DNA of 64,000 nucleotides, taken from Halohasta litorea. Its GTDB lineage: Archaea; Halobacteriota; Halobacteria; Halobacteriales; Haloferacaceae. Of this stretch, positions 25,183 to 35,139 are shown one piece after another. A model generated the notes under the pieces. The model saw only the letters and a list, made by a program, of their open reading frames with translations. It was not told the DNA's origin and searched no databases. The first letter of the stretch is position 1. Every line of letters begins with the position of its first letter. The stretch is taken from contig NZ_JANHDJ010000001.1 in assembly GCF_024494645.1 (NCBI RefSeq), positions 558,001-622,000 on the forward strand. The letters are read 5' to 3'. A program made the translations under genes and the position numbers.

Positions 25183-26840
25183 AACTCGCCCTGAAAGCCG
25201 TCCCCTACCGGGCGCTCCAGAAGACGACGACGCTGCTCATCTCGGCGGTGTTTATCGCCTCGATCGGGGTCGGCGTCCCAGTCGGGCCGCCGCAGTTCCT
25301 GGCCGTCGCCGTCGGGAGTTTTCTCCTCTCGCTGGGCTACGAGGTCGCCTACTACCGCCGCTTCGAGTACGAACTTACCGACGACACCCTCGATATCCGG
25401 TCGGGGGTGTTCAACCGCCGCGAGCGGGAGATCCCCTACGGACGGGTCCAGAACGTCGATATTTCACGGAACATTTTCCAGCGGCTGGTCGGGCTTTCGA
25501 AACTCGACATCGAGACCGCGGGCGGGGGGTCGACCGAAGCCTCCCTCAAATATGTCACCGCCTTCGAGGCCAACCGCCTCCAGCTCGACATCCGCCGCTA
25601 CAAACGCGGCGAGTCGCCGGAATCACACGCCGAGGGAGCCACCGTCGCCGACACCGATCTTGACCGCGACCGTGCGGTCGACGACGAGGAACTCCTGTTC
25701 GAGATCGCCCCCTCGGAGCTCGCTCTTGCGGGAATCCTCTCGTTCGACCCACGGGTTCCCGGCGCGCTTATCGCGCTGTTTACCGGCTCGGTACCGTTCA
25801 TCTCGCCGATCATTCCGTTTGATGCGCCGCCGCTGATCGTCTTCGGACTGTTGGCAGTGCTGTTTGCGGCCGGACTCGTGTTGGCGTGGATCGTCGGGGC
25901 GATCTCGGCGATCGTCAACTACTGGGGATTTCGGCTCACGCGCTCCGAGGGCGAACTCCGGTACGAACGCGGGCTGTTGCAGCGCTACAGCGGAACGATC
26001 CCCTTCGACAAGATCCAGGCGATCACGATCACCGACAACCCGCTCAAACGCCGGGCGGGCTACGCGACGCTGGTGGTCGAGACCGCGGGCTACGCGCCGG
26101 GGCAAACCGACGGCCGTGGCAGCGAGGCCGCGGTCCCGATCGGGAGCCGCGACCGCGTCGACCGGCTGGCCGACGAGATCTCCTCGATCGAAAAGCCGAC
26201 GTTCAACCGACCCCCGAAACGCATCCGGCGGCGCTATCTCGTCCGGTATCTGCTCGCCATCGCCGGGATGACCGGCCTGCTGTATGCGGGGCTCACCGTC
26301 TTCGATCTCGCCGACGCGATGCCGTGGTATCTCCCGGCGGTCGCCGCCCTCGGGACGCCGCTTGCGGCCCACTACAAGTGGCTCCACCGCGGCTACTGGC
26401 TCGGCGAGGATCACCTCGTCACGCGGAACGGCTTCTGGTCGAGGGAGACCAAACAGGTCGCCTACTACCGGATTCAGACGGTAATCGAGACTCGAACGAT
26501 CTTCCAGCGACGGTGGTCGGTCGCCACTGTCATCGCCGACACCGCGGGCTCGCTGTCGATCCTGGGGACCGGTGCGGCGGCCGTCGACATTGACCACCAG
26601 GACGCCACCCGGCTCCGCGAGACGCTGACCGAACGCCTCCGCACCGCGCTTGCGGAGCGTCGTCGGGACCGCCAGCGGTCGACAGCCTTCGAGTGGGTCG
26701 ATACTAAGGACGAGGAGCGATCCGACTCGACAGGGGCGTCGGGCAACGGACAGGATGTCGACCAGTCGCATACCAATCGATCGGATGACAGCCCGTCGGA
26801 TGTCGACCGATCCGACGACGATTCGTCGTCTCGAAAATAA
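25179..26840 (+). CDS. Multi-PH domain (YdbT-like) membrane protein
   Basis: 553 residues starting with GTG. Three bPH2 repeats are visible: DDTLDIRSGVFNRREREIPY with VQNVDISRNIFQRLVG (about 68-110), EGELRYERGLLQRYSGTIPF with IQAITITDNPLKRR (about 258-290), and a third with VTRNGFWSRETKQVAYYRIQ (about 413-432). They are separated by membrane-helix pairs, about six in all. The last 60 residues are an acidic Ser/Asp tail. It forms a two-gene operon with the preceding small PH protein. Such pairs are widespread in bacteria and archaea, and their role is unknown. Confidence 0.82.
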   Translation: MKLALKAVPYRALQKTTTLLISAVFIASIGVGVPVGPPQFLAVAVGSFLLSLGYEVAYYRRFEYELTDDTLDIRSGVFNRREREIPYGRVQNVDISRNIFQRLVGLSKLDIETAGGGSTEASLKYVTAFEANRLQLDIRRYKRGESPESHAEGATVADTDLDRDRAVDDEELLFEIAPSELALAGILSFDPRVPGALIALFTGSVPFISPIIPFDAPPLIVFGLLAVLFAAGLVLAWIVGAISAIVNYWGFRLTRSEGELRYERGLLQRYSGTIPFDKIQAITITDNPLKRRAGYATLVVETAGYAPGQTDGRGSEAAVPIGSRDRVDRLADEISSIEKPTFNRPPKRIRRRYLVRYLLAIAGMTGLLYAGLTVFDLADAMPWYLPAVAALGTPLAAHYKWLHRGYWLGEDHLVTRNGFWSRETKQVAYYRIQTVIETRTIFQRRWSVATVIADTAGSLSILGTGAAAVDIDHQDATRLRETLTERLRTALAERRRDRQRSTAFEWVDTKDEERSDSTGASGNGQDVDQSHTNRSDDSPSDVDRSDDDSSSRK

Positions 26841-26851
26841 CTGCTGCGGGG

Positions 26852-27502
26852 TTAGGACTCGCGGGCAGCCTCGATAACGCTCGTGAACTCCCGTGCCTGT
26901 TCGGTGATCGCCTCGAAGTCGCCGCGCTCGGCGGCGTCGTAGTCGACCAGCGCGCTCCCGGCACCCACACACTCGGCTCCGGCTTCGATGTAGTCGGCGG
27001 CGTTGTCGATGTCGACACCACCGGTCGGCATCAGCGGGATCTGGCTGTACGGTCCCTTGATCGATTTTAGGTGACCGGGACCGAGCGACGAGGCCGGGAA
27101 CACTTTGACGAGGTCGGCACCCATCTCGTAGCCGGAGATCGCCTCGGTCGGCGTCATGACCCCCGGCGCAACAAGTGTTCCGTACCGGTTGCAGATCTCG
27201 ATGACGTCCTCGTGGAGGCTCGGACTGACGATGAACTCTGCACCGGCCAGCATCGTCATCCGGGCGGTCTCGGCATCCAGGACGGTGCCGGTGCCGATGA
27301 CGATCTCGTCGCCGAACGAACCGGTCAGTGCCTCCAGCATCTCGGCCACATCGGGGTTGTCGGCGGTGAGTTCGATCCCCGTCACGCCGCCTTCGAGCAG
27401 GGCGTCGGTGATCTCGATCAGCGTGTCGGGATCGGCACCGCGCAGGACGGCGACGACGCCGCTGTCGACCAGCTGACCGTAGGTTTCGGCTTTGGCTTGC
27501 AT
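26852..27502 (-). CDS. KDPG/KHG-type aldolase (Eda family)
   Basis: 216 residues, standard Eda length. The Schiff-base lysine is Lys133 in DLVKVFPASSLG, Glu44 lies in GIELTADNP, and GTGTVLDAE and MPTGGVDIDN hold the phosphate-binding turns. It splits 2-keto-3-deoxy-6-phosphogluconate or a related keto-acid to pyruvate. In haloarchaea it may serve the semi-phosphorylative Entner-Doudoroff route or sugar-acid breakdown, and the true substrate is uncertain. A TATA element at 27525-27533 lies about 26 bp from the ATG. Confidence 0.87.
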   Translation of the reverse strand: MQAKAETYGQLVDSGVVAVLRGADPDTLIEITDALLEGGVTGIELTADNPDVAEMLEALTGSFGDEIVIGTGTVLDAETARMTMLAGAEFIVSPSLHEDVIEICNRYGTLVAPGVMTPTEAISGYEMGADLVKVFPASSLGPGHLKSIKGPYSQIPLMPTGGVDIDNAADYIEAGAECVGAGSALVDYDAAERGDFEAITEQAREFTSVIEAARES

Positions 27503-27524
27503 ATCCCACCGTTCCGCCTCGGTC

Positions 27525-27533
27525 TATTAAAAA
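27525..27533 (-). promoter_or_regulatory. TATA element of the aldolase gene
   Basis: TTTTTAATA on the minus strand, centred about 26 bp from the start codon at 27502, fits a leaderless transcript. No operator is obvious. Confidence 0.5.
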
Positions 27534-27696
27534 CGGTCGACCGTCTCTGTGATAGATACCCACTGTTAGGCAACCGTACCTGGAGCCGGAGCCGCGAAAG
27601 GGACCCACCGCCGTCGACGCCGCAAAACCGACCGACGGGAGCGTGTTAACCGGGCGTACCAAATTCCCTATTAGTTGCTCTCCGCACAGTACTGTT

Positions 27697-27969
27697 ATGA
27701 GCACCTCACCGACACCCGAGAGCCGGTCGACAGCCCTCCCCGCCGACTGCGAGGCCGACCTCTCCGTGAAACAGCAGCAGATCCTGGAGTACCTCCGCGA
27801 ACAGGCCGACAGCCAGACCTATTTCAAATCCCGGCTCATCGCCGAGGAACTCGGGATGAGCGCCAAGGAAGTGGGCACGAATATGCCGCCGCTGGTCGAG
27901 AGCGATGTCGACCTTTCGATCGAAAAATGGGGCTACTCCTCGGGCACGACGTGGATGGTGACGGCCTGA
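27697..27969 (+). CDS. DUF7123-like helix-turn-helix protein
   Basis: 90 residues. An N-terminal low-complexity leader is followed by LSVKQQQILEYLREQADSQT and a helix-turn-helix pattern SRLIAEELGMSAKEVGTNMP, then a hairpin with WGYSSGTTWMVT. It matches the haloarchaeal DUF7123 family, which looks like a small winged-helix DNA-binding protein. Its targets are unknown. The ATG at 27697 is preferred. Confidence 0.75.
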   Translation: MSTSPTPESRSTALPADCEADLSVKQQQILEYLREQADSQTYFKSRLIAEELGMSAKEVGTNMPPLVESDVDLSIEKWGYSSGTTWMVTA

Positions 27970-28052
27970 ACGGTCGAACAAACGAGACTGGCATCCAGTG
28001 GCTGTCTGATTGATCGAAACTATTAGTGTATTGCTAGAAACTATCGTAGCGT

Positions 28053-28364
28053 ATGCCGACGAAGCGAGAACTCATTGGAAGAGATGGGCCATCCGACGGT
28101 TTCCAGTGGTCGGACGTTCGGTGGCACCGAATCGGTGCCTTCGTTGGCGGCGTGGTCTGTAGTCTGCTTTACGTTCGGATCGATCCGTTCCAGTATCTCC
28201 CAGGGTGGGTTGCCATCTCACTTGCCTCCGTTCCGATCGGATTGCTGTTCTATGGGCTCACCGAACAGTCGTGGCAGACCGCGCTGAAAGTCACCGTCGG
28301 TGTCGCCGTCGGAACCGGACTTCCGCCCGTTCTCGGGTCACTCGATCTCGCCTTCCTACCGTAA
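28053..28364 (+). CDS. Hypothetical membrane protein, three helices
   Basis: 103 residues. The first 28 are hydrophilic. Hydrophobic segments follow at about 27-44, 50-66 and 74-90, with short turns. No family is recognised. A gap of 83 bp separates it from the DUF7123 gene on the same strand. A TAA stop and an AT-rich spacer follow it, and then the large reductase gene converges. Confidence 0.55.
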   Translation: MPTKRELIGRDGPSDGFQWSDVRWHRIGAFVGGVVCSLLYVRIDPFQYLPGWVAISLASVPIGLLFYGLTEQSWQTALKVTVGVAVGTGLPPVLGSLDLAFLP

Positions 28365-28506
28365 TATTACAGCACATCGACTCAGAGACGGTTCCGAGAC
28401 AACGACTGTCTGTCGACGCACACACGAGGGAGGCCGTAGAAAACAAATAGCGATCCAAAAAACGTCTGCAACGCACCTTCTTTTATAAGCGGTTACGCGA
28501 TGCTAC

Positions 28507-31500
28507 TCAGCACTCCGACCAGCCGCAGGACTCGCAGGTCTTGCAGCCTTCCGAGAAGTACAGCGACATGCTGCCACACTCGGGACACTCCGGCGACTCA
28601 CCGGCTGCGAGCAGGTCGTCGGTCGCATCGTTGGTTTCGGCCGACTCGGTCGCTGGGCCGGGCGTCGCGCCGTTGGCGGTCGTGTCGTCGGAGACTGCGC
28701 CGCCGTCGGTCTCGTGGGCCGTCGGCGTGCCGTCGGCGAGCTCCGAGAGGTTCTGCTGTTTCGGATACGGGTTGTCGATCTCGCCGTCGAGATAGCGCCG
28801 CAGGGCGGTGCCGATCGCATCCGGGATGGAGTTGATCTGCTCGCCTTTGTCCCAGGCGACCTTCGGCGACCGGATGCCGTTGAGTTCGCCCGCGATCTCC
28901 TCGGGATCGACGCCCGATCTGAGGGCTGTGGAGATCGTCTTGGCGAGTGCCTCGGTGAAGGAGGCCGTAAAGCCACCCGAGTTGCCGATGTTGGCGAACA
29001 GTTCGAACGGCTGTCCGTTCTCGTCCTCGTTGATGTTGACGTACACCTTGCCGTAGCCGGTGTCGACACGTTGGGTGACGCCGTAGAGCACGTCGGGGCG
29101 TGGCCGCTTCTTGCCGAGGCCTTCCTGGCTCGCCGTTTCGGGCTGGGTGAACAGCTCGTCGAGCTCCGCGCCGATCTCGGCACGGACTTCGTCGTTGTCC
29201 AGGAAGCCCTCGATGCCGCCGAAGACTTCCTCGATCTGGGCGGTGATCTGTTCGGCTGCCTCGCCGTCGTCGGCGAACTCGGTATTTTTGGCGCGGGTGG
29301 TCAGGACCTGTTTCGAGCGCGTGCCGTCGCGGTAGACAGTGACGCCCTTGCCGCCGTTGTTGTAGATGTAGCGGTAGACCTCGTCCATGTCCTCCACACT
29401 GGCGGAGTTCGGGAAGTTACAGGTCTTCGAGATCGCCGAGTCGACGCCCGCCTGACAGGCACACTGGACACCGGCGTGTTCCTTGCCGGTGAGGTCCGAG
29501 GTGACGACGAACAGCTCGCCGATGGCCTTCGGGACGGTGTCGAGCCCCTCGACGCCGTCGAACTCGTTGGCGGCCATCTGCTCTTGGGCTTCGGCCTTGA
29601 CCGCGTCGACGTCGATGTCGTTTTCCTCCAGGACGCGGAGGAAGTAGTCGTCGAACTCGACGAGCATCTCGTCGCCCTGCACGTCGTCGGAGACGTTCTT
29701 GTAGTAGGCAACATTATAAATCGGCTCACAGCCGCCGGTCGTGTTGCCGATCATCGAGGTGGTGCCGGTGGGTGCGATGGTCGTCGTGTTGTGGTTCCGG
29801 ATCGGGAAGCCGTCGGCCCACTCGTCGGCGTCCTCGCCGGTGTGGTGTTCGAACCACTCGCGGTAGTCGGTGGGGTTGGCGTACTTCGAATCCTCGTAGT
29901 CGGCGAACGGACCCCGTTCGGCGGCGAGTTCGTGGGAGGCCCACTTCGACTCGTGGTTGATGTGGGTCATCAGCTCTTCGGCGATGGCGTTGCCCTCCTC
30001 GGAGCCGTAGCGGACGCCGAGCTGGATGTACAGTTGGGCCAGCCCCATGATGCCGAGGCCGATCTTCCGCATCTCGCGGACCTTCTGCTCGATCTCCTCG
30101 ACGGGGAAATCCGACATGGTAACGACGTTTTCGAGGAAGCGGGTGCCCGACTCGATGCGCCGGTTGAACGCCTCCATGTCGACAGCCTCGTCTATGAAGG
30201 CTTCGGCAGCCTCGTTGAGGTCGGCGTACTCCTCGCCGTTGTTGTCGTACCAGACACGCCAGTCGGGGGCCTCGGCATCCGCGAGCGTCGAGAGGTTGAT
30301 GTGGCCGAGGTTGCAGGCCTCGTACTCCTCTAGGGGCTGCTCGCCGCAGGGGTTGGTGGCGAGGATCTCGTGGTCGGGGTGTTCCTCGACGTCGAAGGAG
30401 TGTTCCTTGTTGACGCGCTCCAGATAGATGATGCCGGGCTCGCCGTTCTCGTGGGCCCCGTTGACGATGTGTTGCCACAGCTCTTCGGCCGGGATCGACA
30501 GCTCTTCACCGACCTCGACGTGCTCGCCGAGACCGTGGAGTTCGTACAGTTCCTTCGTCTCGGGGGTGGCGATGTGGGGTTCCTCGGTGCGAGGGTTGGT
30601 GAAGGTGAACTCCTCGTCGTTGAACAGCGCCTCCATGAAGTCGTCGGTGACGCCGACCGAGATGTTGAAATTCGAGAGGTGGCCTTCGACGGCGTTGCGG
30701 AGGTATTTGGGGACTTTGCCGTCCTCGTCGATCAGCTCGCGGGCCTCTTCGAGGGCATCGGCGAAGGAGTTGTGCGTGAAGTCGTCGGGGTCGTTGAGGC
30801 GCAGCGAGTGGGCCAGCGAGACGTCCTTGTTCTTGGCGTGGATGAACTGGATGACGTCCGGATGCGAAACGCGCATGACGCCCATCTGGGCCCCGCGTCG
30901 GGCCCCACCCTGGGCGATGGTCTCGCACATCTGGTCGTAGGTGCGCATGAAGGTGATCGGCCCGGAGGCGATGCCGCCAGTCGAGCCGACCGAATCGCCG
31001 TAGGGGCGGAGTTTCCAGAACGCATACCCCATGCCACCACCGGACTGGAAGACCTCGGCGGCCTCCTTCATCGTCTGGTGGATGTCGGTGATGTCGTCGC
31101 CGGGAGAGTCGACGAAACACGCGGAGAGCTGCTGGAGTTCGTCGCCGGCGTTCATCAGGGTCGGCGAGTTCGGCATAAAGGACAGCTGGGTCATCAGCTC
31201 CTCAAACTCGTCGGCGACCTCCTCGACGTGGCTCGCAACCGAGTCGGGGAGTTCGGGGACGATCGTCTCGTAGGCGAACTTGTTGACGTTGTAGACCGAC
31301 AGCATGGCTTCGGCGTTGTCGTCGGCGGTCGTGCCTTTGCCGAAGACCTCGGCGGCGAGTTCGTCGCGGCGTGGGTGGTCGGGCTTGATCTGATCGGGAG
31401 TGACCGTGATTTCGAGGTCCTGCTTGTCGGCCTCGAAGACGGCCTCCGCGAGGGCGACGTTCTGGGCGACGCGTTCGAACAGCTCCTCTTGGCTCTCAGC

Positions 31501-31647
31501 GAGGTTACCGTCGGCGTCCTTGCGGAGATACCGGGCGGGGAGGATGTTGTTGTAGGCGTTGCTCGTCAGGCGGTCTTCGAGCGTGTCGCCGGTGGTGCGT
31601 TTGATCGGCAGTTCGAGTTCGTCGGCCGAGAGGTCGGTGCGGCTCAC
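28507..31647 (-). CDS. nrdJ: Adenosylcobalamin-dependent ribonucleoside-diphosphate reductase (class II)
   Basis: 1046 residues. A class II ribonucleotide reductase using coenzyme B12 to reduce ribonucleotides for DNA synthesis. The barrel signature appears in FVDSPGDDITDIH, GGGMGYAFWKLRPYGD and NPCGEQPLEEYEACNLGH, with the catalytic cysteines, and a late GTTSMIGNTTGGCEPIYNV loop. The C-terminal end is a CPECG...CKTCESCG zinc ribbon with redox-type cysteines. Start choice: GTG at 31647, which overlaps the TGA of a 20-residue upstream frame. Another GTG at 31656 would add three residues. This gene explains the cell's need for the cobalamin importer. Confidence 0.93.
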   Translation of the reverse strand: MSRTDLSADELELPIKRTTGDTLEDRLTSNAYNNILPARYLRKDADGNLAESQEELFERVAQNVALAEAVFEADKQDLEITVTPDQIKPDHPRRDELAAEVFGKGTTADDNAEAMLSVYNVNKFAYETIVPELPDSVASHVEEVADEFEELMTQLSFMPNSPTLMNAGDELQQLSACFVDSPGDDITDIHQTMKEAAEVFQSGGGMGYAFWKLRPYGDSVGSTGGIASGPITFMRTYDQMCETIAQGGARRGAQMGVMRVSHPDVIQFIHAKNKDVSLAHSLRLNDPDDFTHNSFADALEEARELIDEDGKVPKYLRNAVEGHLSNFNISVGVTDDFMEALFNDEEFTFTNPRTEEPHIATPETKELYELHGLGEHVEVGEELSIPAEELWQHIVNGAHENGEPGIIYLERVNKEHSFDVEEHPDHEILATNPCGEQPLEEYEACNLGHINLSTLADAEAPDWRVWYDNNGEEYADLNEAAEAFIDEAVDMEAFNRRIESGTRFLENVVTMSDFPVEEIEQKVREMRKIGLGIMGLAQLYIQLGVRYGSEEGNAIAEELMTHINHESKWASHELAAERGPFADYEDSKYANPTDYREWFEHHTGEDADEWADGFPIRNHNTTTIAPTGTTSMIGNTTGGCEPIYNVAYYKNVSDDVQGDEMLVEFDDYFLRVLEENDIDVDAVKAEAQEQMAANEFDGVEGLDTVPKAIGELFVVTSDLTGKEHAGVQCACQAGVDSAISKTCNFPNSASVEDMDEVYRYIYNNGGKGVTVYRDGTRSKQVLTTRAKNTEFADDGEAAEQITAQIEEVFGGIEGFLDNDEVRAEIGAELDELFTQPETASQEGLGKKRPRPDVLYGVTQRVDTGYGKVYVNINEDENGQPFELFANIGNSGGFTASFTEALAKTISTALRSGVDPEEIAGELNGIRSPKVAWDKGEQINSIPDAIGTALRRYLDGEIDNPYPKQQNLSELADGTPTAHETDGGAVSDDTTANGATPGPATESAETNDATDDLLAAGESPECPECGSMSLYFSEGCKTCESCGWSEC

Positions 31648-31706
31648 GCGGACCACTCCTCGGCGGTAGTGACGGGCTGGACGGGGTTTTCAGTCGATGT
31701 ACTCAT
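31644..31706 (-). CDS. Short leader frame overlapping nrdJ start
   Basis: ATG at 31706 to TGA at 31644-31646 encodes 20 residues (MSTSTENPVQPVTTAEEWSA). The stop overlaps the nrdJ GTG start in a GTGA arrangement, so ribosomes finishing the short frame could restart on nrdJ. The peptide is hydrophilic. It may be a translated leader or the remains of an older N-terminus. Confidence 0.4.
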   Translation of the reverse strand: MSTSTENPVQPVTTAEEWSA

Positions 31707-32052
31707 CAGTTGAACACTCATTTGGGACGAGAATGTGGTACCCACGGGACCCTCATAACGGCTTTGGTTGTAGTAGCGAAACTCAATTTTCATTCGCTAA
31801 CGCAGTCGCTAGCGGGAAATGCGGGATGACCATCACGTCGACAGTATCGACTTCCGGTCAGTAGGCGTAGTACGGGGGCAGCCAGTATAAGGATACGTGA
31901 TCCGGAGTGAAAGTAATATTCAAATAAGAGGCCTGGAGACGGCCGACGGTCGGTCTCTATCGGCGGGCTACTCATTCAACACATAGTGAAAGTAGTGTAG
32001 CTGATACATCAGCTACCCACACGTTTATTTTTGCTCACCGATGAGGGCCGGT
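31707..32052. other. Intergenic region between nrdJ and a small membrane-protein gene
   Basis: 346 bp. No cobalamin-riboswitch-like core was recognised on the minus strand before nrdJ. Short inverted repeats occur at 31795-31815 (CGCTAGCG and neighbours). Near 32000-32015, GTAGCTGATACATCAGCTAC forms an 8-bp stem with a 4-nt loop. A TTTATTTT element at about 32022-32029 precedes the plus-strand start at 32053 by about 25 bp. No gene was found inside. Confidence 0.45.
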
Positions 32053-32252
32053 ATGTCACTGAATAGCCTCCTCGGAGCCCTCTCACAGACGGGGCTGCTC
32101 GGGACCGAACTCGGGCAGTTGCTCGTCGCCCTTATCGGGATGTTGATCGTCCTCGTCGTCGGTCGTGTCGTCCTCAAAATCGCCTGGCGGCTCGTCACCA
32201 TCGGCGTGGTGCTGGTCGGTGCTGCGCTGCTCCTCACGCAGTTCGGCCTTAT

Positions 32253-32256
<4 letters not shown>
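32053..32256 (+). CDS. Small membrane protein, two helices
   Basis: 67 residues. A short amphipathic start (MSLNSLLGALSQTGLLG) precedes two hydrophobic segments (about 20-40 and 45-65). The ATG at 32053 is preferred because the TATA element is then 25 bp upstream; the in-frame ATG at 32041 would be only 12 bp away. Its stop codon overlaps the trpG stop on the other strand by two bases. No function is known. Confidence 0.6.
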
Positions 32257-32893
<637 letters not shown>

Positions 32894-32897
<4 letters not shown>

Positions 32898-34495
32898 CGG
32901 TCTCCCTCCTCGATCCGGTCGATGGCTGCAAGGACACCGTCCATCTTCTGTTCGGTCTCCTCGTACTCGGAGGTCGGGTCGCTGTCGGCGACCAGACCCG
33001 CGCCTGCCTGCACAGTGATCTCGTCTTCGTCGCCGCTGTGATCGATGGTTGCGGTGCGGATCACGATCGCGAGTTCGGCGTCGCCGCTCCAGGAGAAGTA
33101 CCCCACGCCCCCACCGTACACGCCCCGCGGCGTCAGTTCGAGCTCGTCGATGATCTCCATCGCTCTGACTTTGGGCGCGCCGGTCAATGTCCCGGCCGGG
33201 AACGTCACGCGGGCGGCGTCGAAGGCGTCGTACTCGGCGGCCATCCGGCCCGTCACGGTCGATTCGATATGCTGGACGTGGCTGTATTTCAGGACGCTCA
33301 TGAACTCCTCGACGGTGACGCTGCCGGGCTCGGAGACGCGTCGCACGTCGTTTCGCGCGAGATCGACGAGCATCGTATGCTCGGCGCGTTCCTTGCCGTC
33401 GGCCAGCATCTCGCCCGCGAGGCGGCGGTCCTCGACCGGGCTGGTCCCGCGCGCGCAGGTGCCCGCGATCGGGTTCGAGACGATCTCACGGTCCTGGACC
33501 GAGACGAGCGTTTCGGGACTCGCCCCCACGATCGAAACATCGTCGTGAGCCATGAGATACATGTACGGCGAGGGGTTGATCTCCCGGAGCGCTTTATAAA
33601 GGCCGATCGGGTCGACATCGCCGGTGAGCTGGCGGCGGCGGGAGATCACGCCCTGATAGATGTCGCCGTCCAGGACGCGCTGTTTGGCCGTCCGGACCGC
33701 CGCCTCGTAGGCGTCCTGTGGGCCTGCCGTCTCACCGGTACGGTCGAAGCCACCTGTCTCGGGGTCGGTTGCCGCCGCGAGCGTCTCGGCAATCTCGACG
33801 GCTTCGGCGCGGAGATCGTCGTAGGCCTCGCCGGGGTCGTCGTCAGGAGCGATGACGGGTGTGAACACCAGTTGGACGGTGCCTTCGGCGTCGTCGAAGA
33901 CGACCGTGCGGGTCGTGAGTGCGAACTGAGCATCGGGCAATCCGGAGTCGGGTCGGTCGAGCCCCACGTCTTCGAGCACGAGATCGTAGACGGTCTCGTG
34001 GGCGAGGAATCCCACGAGGCCGCCCGAAAGCTGTCGACGGTCCGTCTCGGGGAAGCCGACGCGTTCGATGGCAGGGAGGCCGCGTCGGAGGCGGTCCAGG
34101 ACATCCCCCTGGGTTTCGGCCTCGCCCGCGTAGGCGTCGACCAGTAGATCCGCGGCCGGACCAAGGCGGTCGATCTCGGTGCGGTCGGGGTACACCGAGA
34201 CGATTGCTTCGGGGTCGTAGCCGACGAAGGAGTAGCGGGCGTGGCGTTCGGCATCCGTCTCGGGGGCGAACGCGCCGTCGGGGTCCGAGGAGGCGGTCTT
34301 TTCGGCGCTCTCTAAGAGGAAGTTGTACGGGCTTCGATCGGCCAAGGCGGCATAGGCCGCCAGTGGCGAGGTGTCGACATCCAGCGTGACCGCCAGTCGG
34401 GCGACGACCGGCTCGTCGTCGGCGTGGTTACCAACGAGGTCGACGAATTCTCCTCGGTCGCGGTCGGGGGTGATCCGGTCGGTGGCCGTGTTCAT
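32894..34495 (-). CDS. trpE: Anthranilate synthase component I
   Basis: 533 residues. It turns chorismate and ammonia into anthranilate. The chorismate-binding domain fills the C-terminal half, with NPSPYMYLMAHDDVSIVGAS, IAGTCARGTSP, DLARNDVRRV and TFPAGTLTGAPKVRAMEIID in order. The N-terminal half holds the usual tryptophan feedback pocket, with SPYNFLLESAE near residue 50. The overlaps with trpF and trpG are 4 bases each. Confidence 0.94.
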
Positions 34496-35139
34496 ACCGG
34501 CACCTCCAGCTCGCGGCCCGCGTTCTGGACGAACGTCGCCAGCGCGGTGTGGTCTTTCTGTCCGGGCTCCCGTTCGACACCCGAGGCCACGTCGACCGCG
34601 AAGGGAGCGGCCGTCCGCACCGCCTCGGCGACGTTGTCGGGGGTGAGTCCCCCGGCGAGGATGACCGGCGACGTGAGGGTTTCGGCGAGATCGGCGGTCG
34701 ATTCCCAGTCGTGGGTCTCGCCGGTGCCGCCAGCGCCCTCGTCGGTCGTCGAGTCGACGAGGATCGCGTCGGCCGCGGCGTCGAGGTCGTGGGCTCGCTC
34801 GGTGTCGGTGTAGTCGATCGCCGGGATGACTTTGATCCCCGTCTCGGCGCGGATGTAGCCGATGTCCTGGACACTGAAATCGCCGTGGAGCTGGATCGCG
34901 TCGGGGCGGATCGCCCGGATCAGGTCGACCGCGTGGTCGGCGTCCTCGGGCATCGTCACGAGGGTTGCGGTGACGAACGGCGGGACTTCGGCGACCAGTT
35001 CGGCTGCCGTTCCACGGTCGACCTCGCGTGGGGTGTCGACCGAGACCGAGGAGATGATCCCCACGGCGTCGGCTCCGGCCTCGATCGCGGCTCGGAGATC
35101 GGCGGGGTCAGTGAGTCCACAGATCTTCACGCGGGCCAT
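34492..35139 (-). CDS. trpF: Phosphoribosylanthranilate isomerase
   Basis: 215 residues, a TIM barrel. MARVKICGLTDPAD holds the catalytic Cys7, DAIQLHGDFS is the conserved middle strand, and VILAGGLTPDNV and DVASGVEREPGQKD carry the phosphate-binding loops and the catalytic Asp. It catalyses the Amadori rearrangement after TrpD. The start overlaps the trpD stop by one base. Confidence 0.93.
   Translation of the reverse strand: MARVKICGLTDPADLRAAIEAGADAVGIISSVSVDTPREVDRGTAAELVAEVPPFVTATLVTMPEDADHAVDLIRAIRPDAIQLHGDFSVQDIGYIRAETGIKVIPAIDYTDTERAHDLDAAADAILVDSTTDEGAGGTGETHDWESTADLAETLTSPVILAGGLTPDNVAEAVRTAAPFAVDVASGVEREPGQKDHTALATFVQNAGRELEVPV

Noticed and set aside
31790-31975. 61-codon minus-strand frame in the nrdJ leader region
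   Set aside because: Low acidity, no family traits and inconsistent with nearby promoter elements.
31707-32052. A cobalamin riboswitch before nrdJ
   Set aside because: The conserved core and kissing-loop elements could not be recognised by eye, and the repeats seen are short and unrelated.
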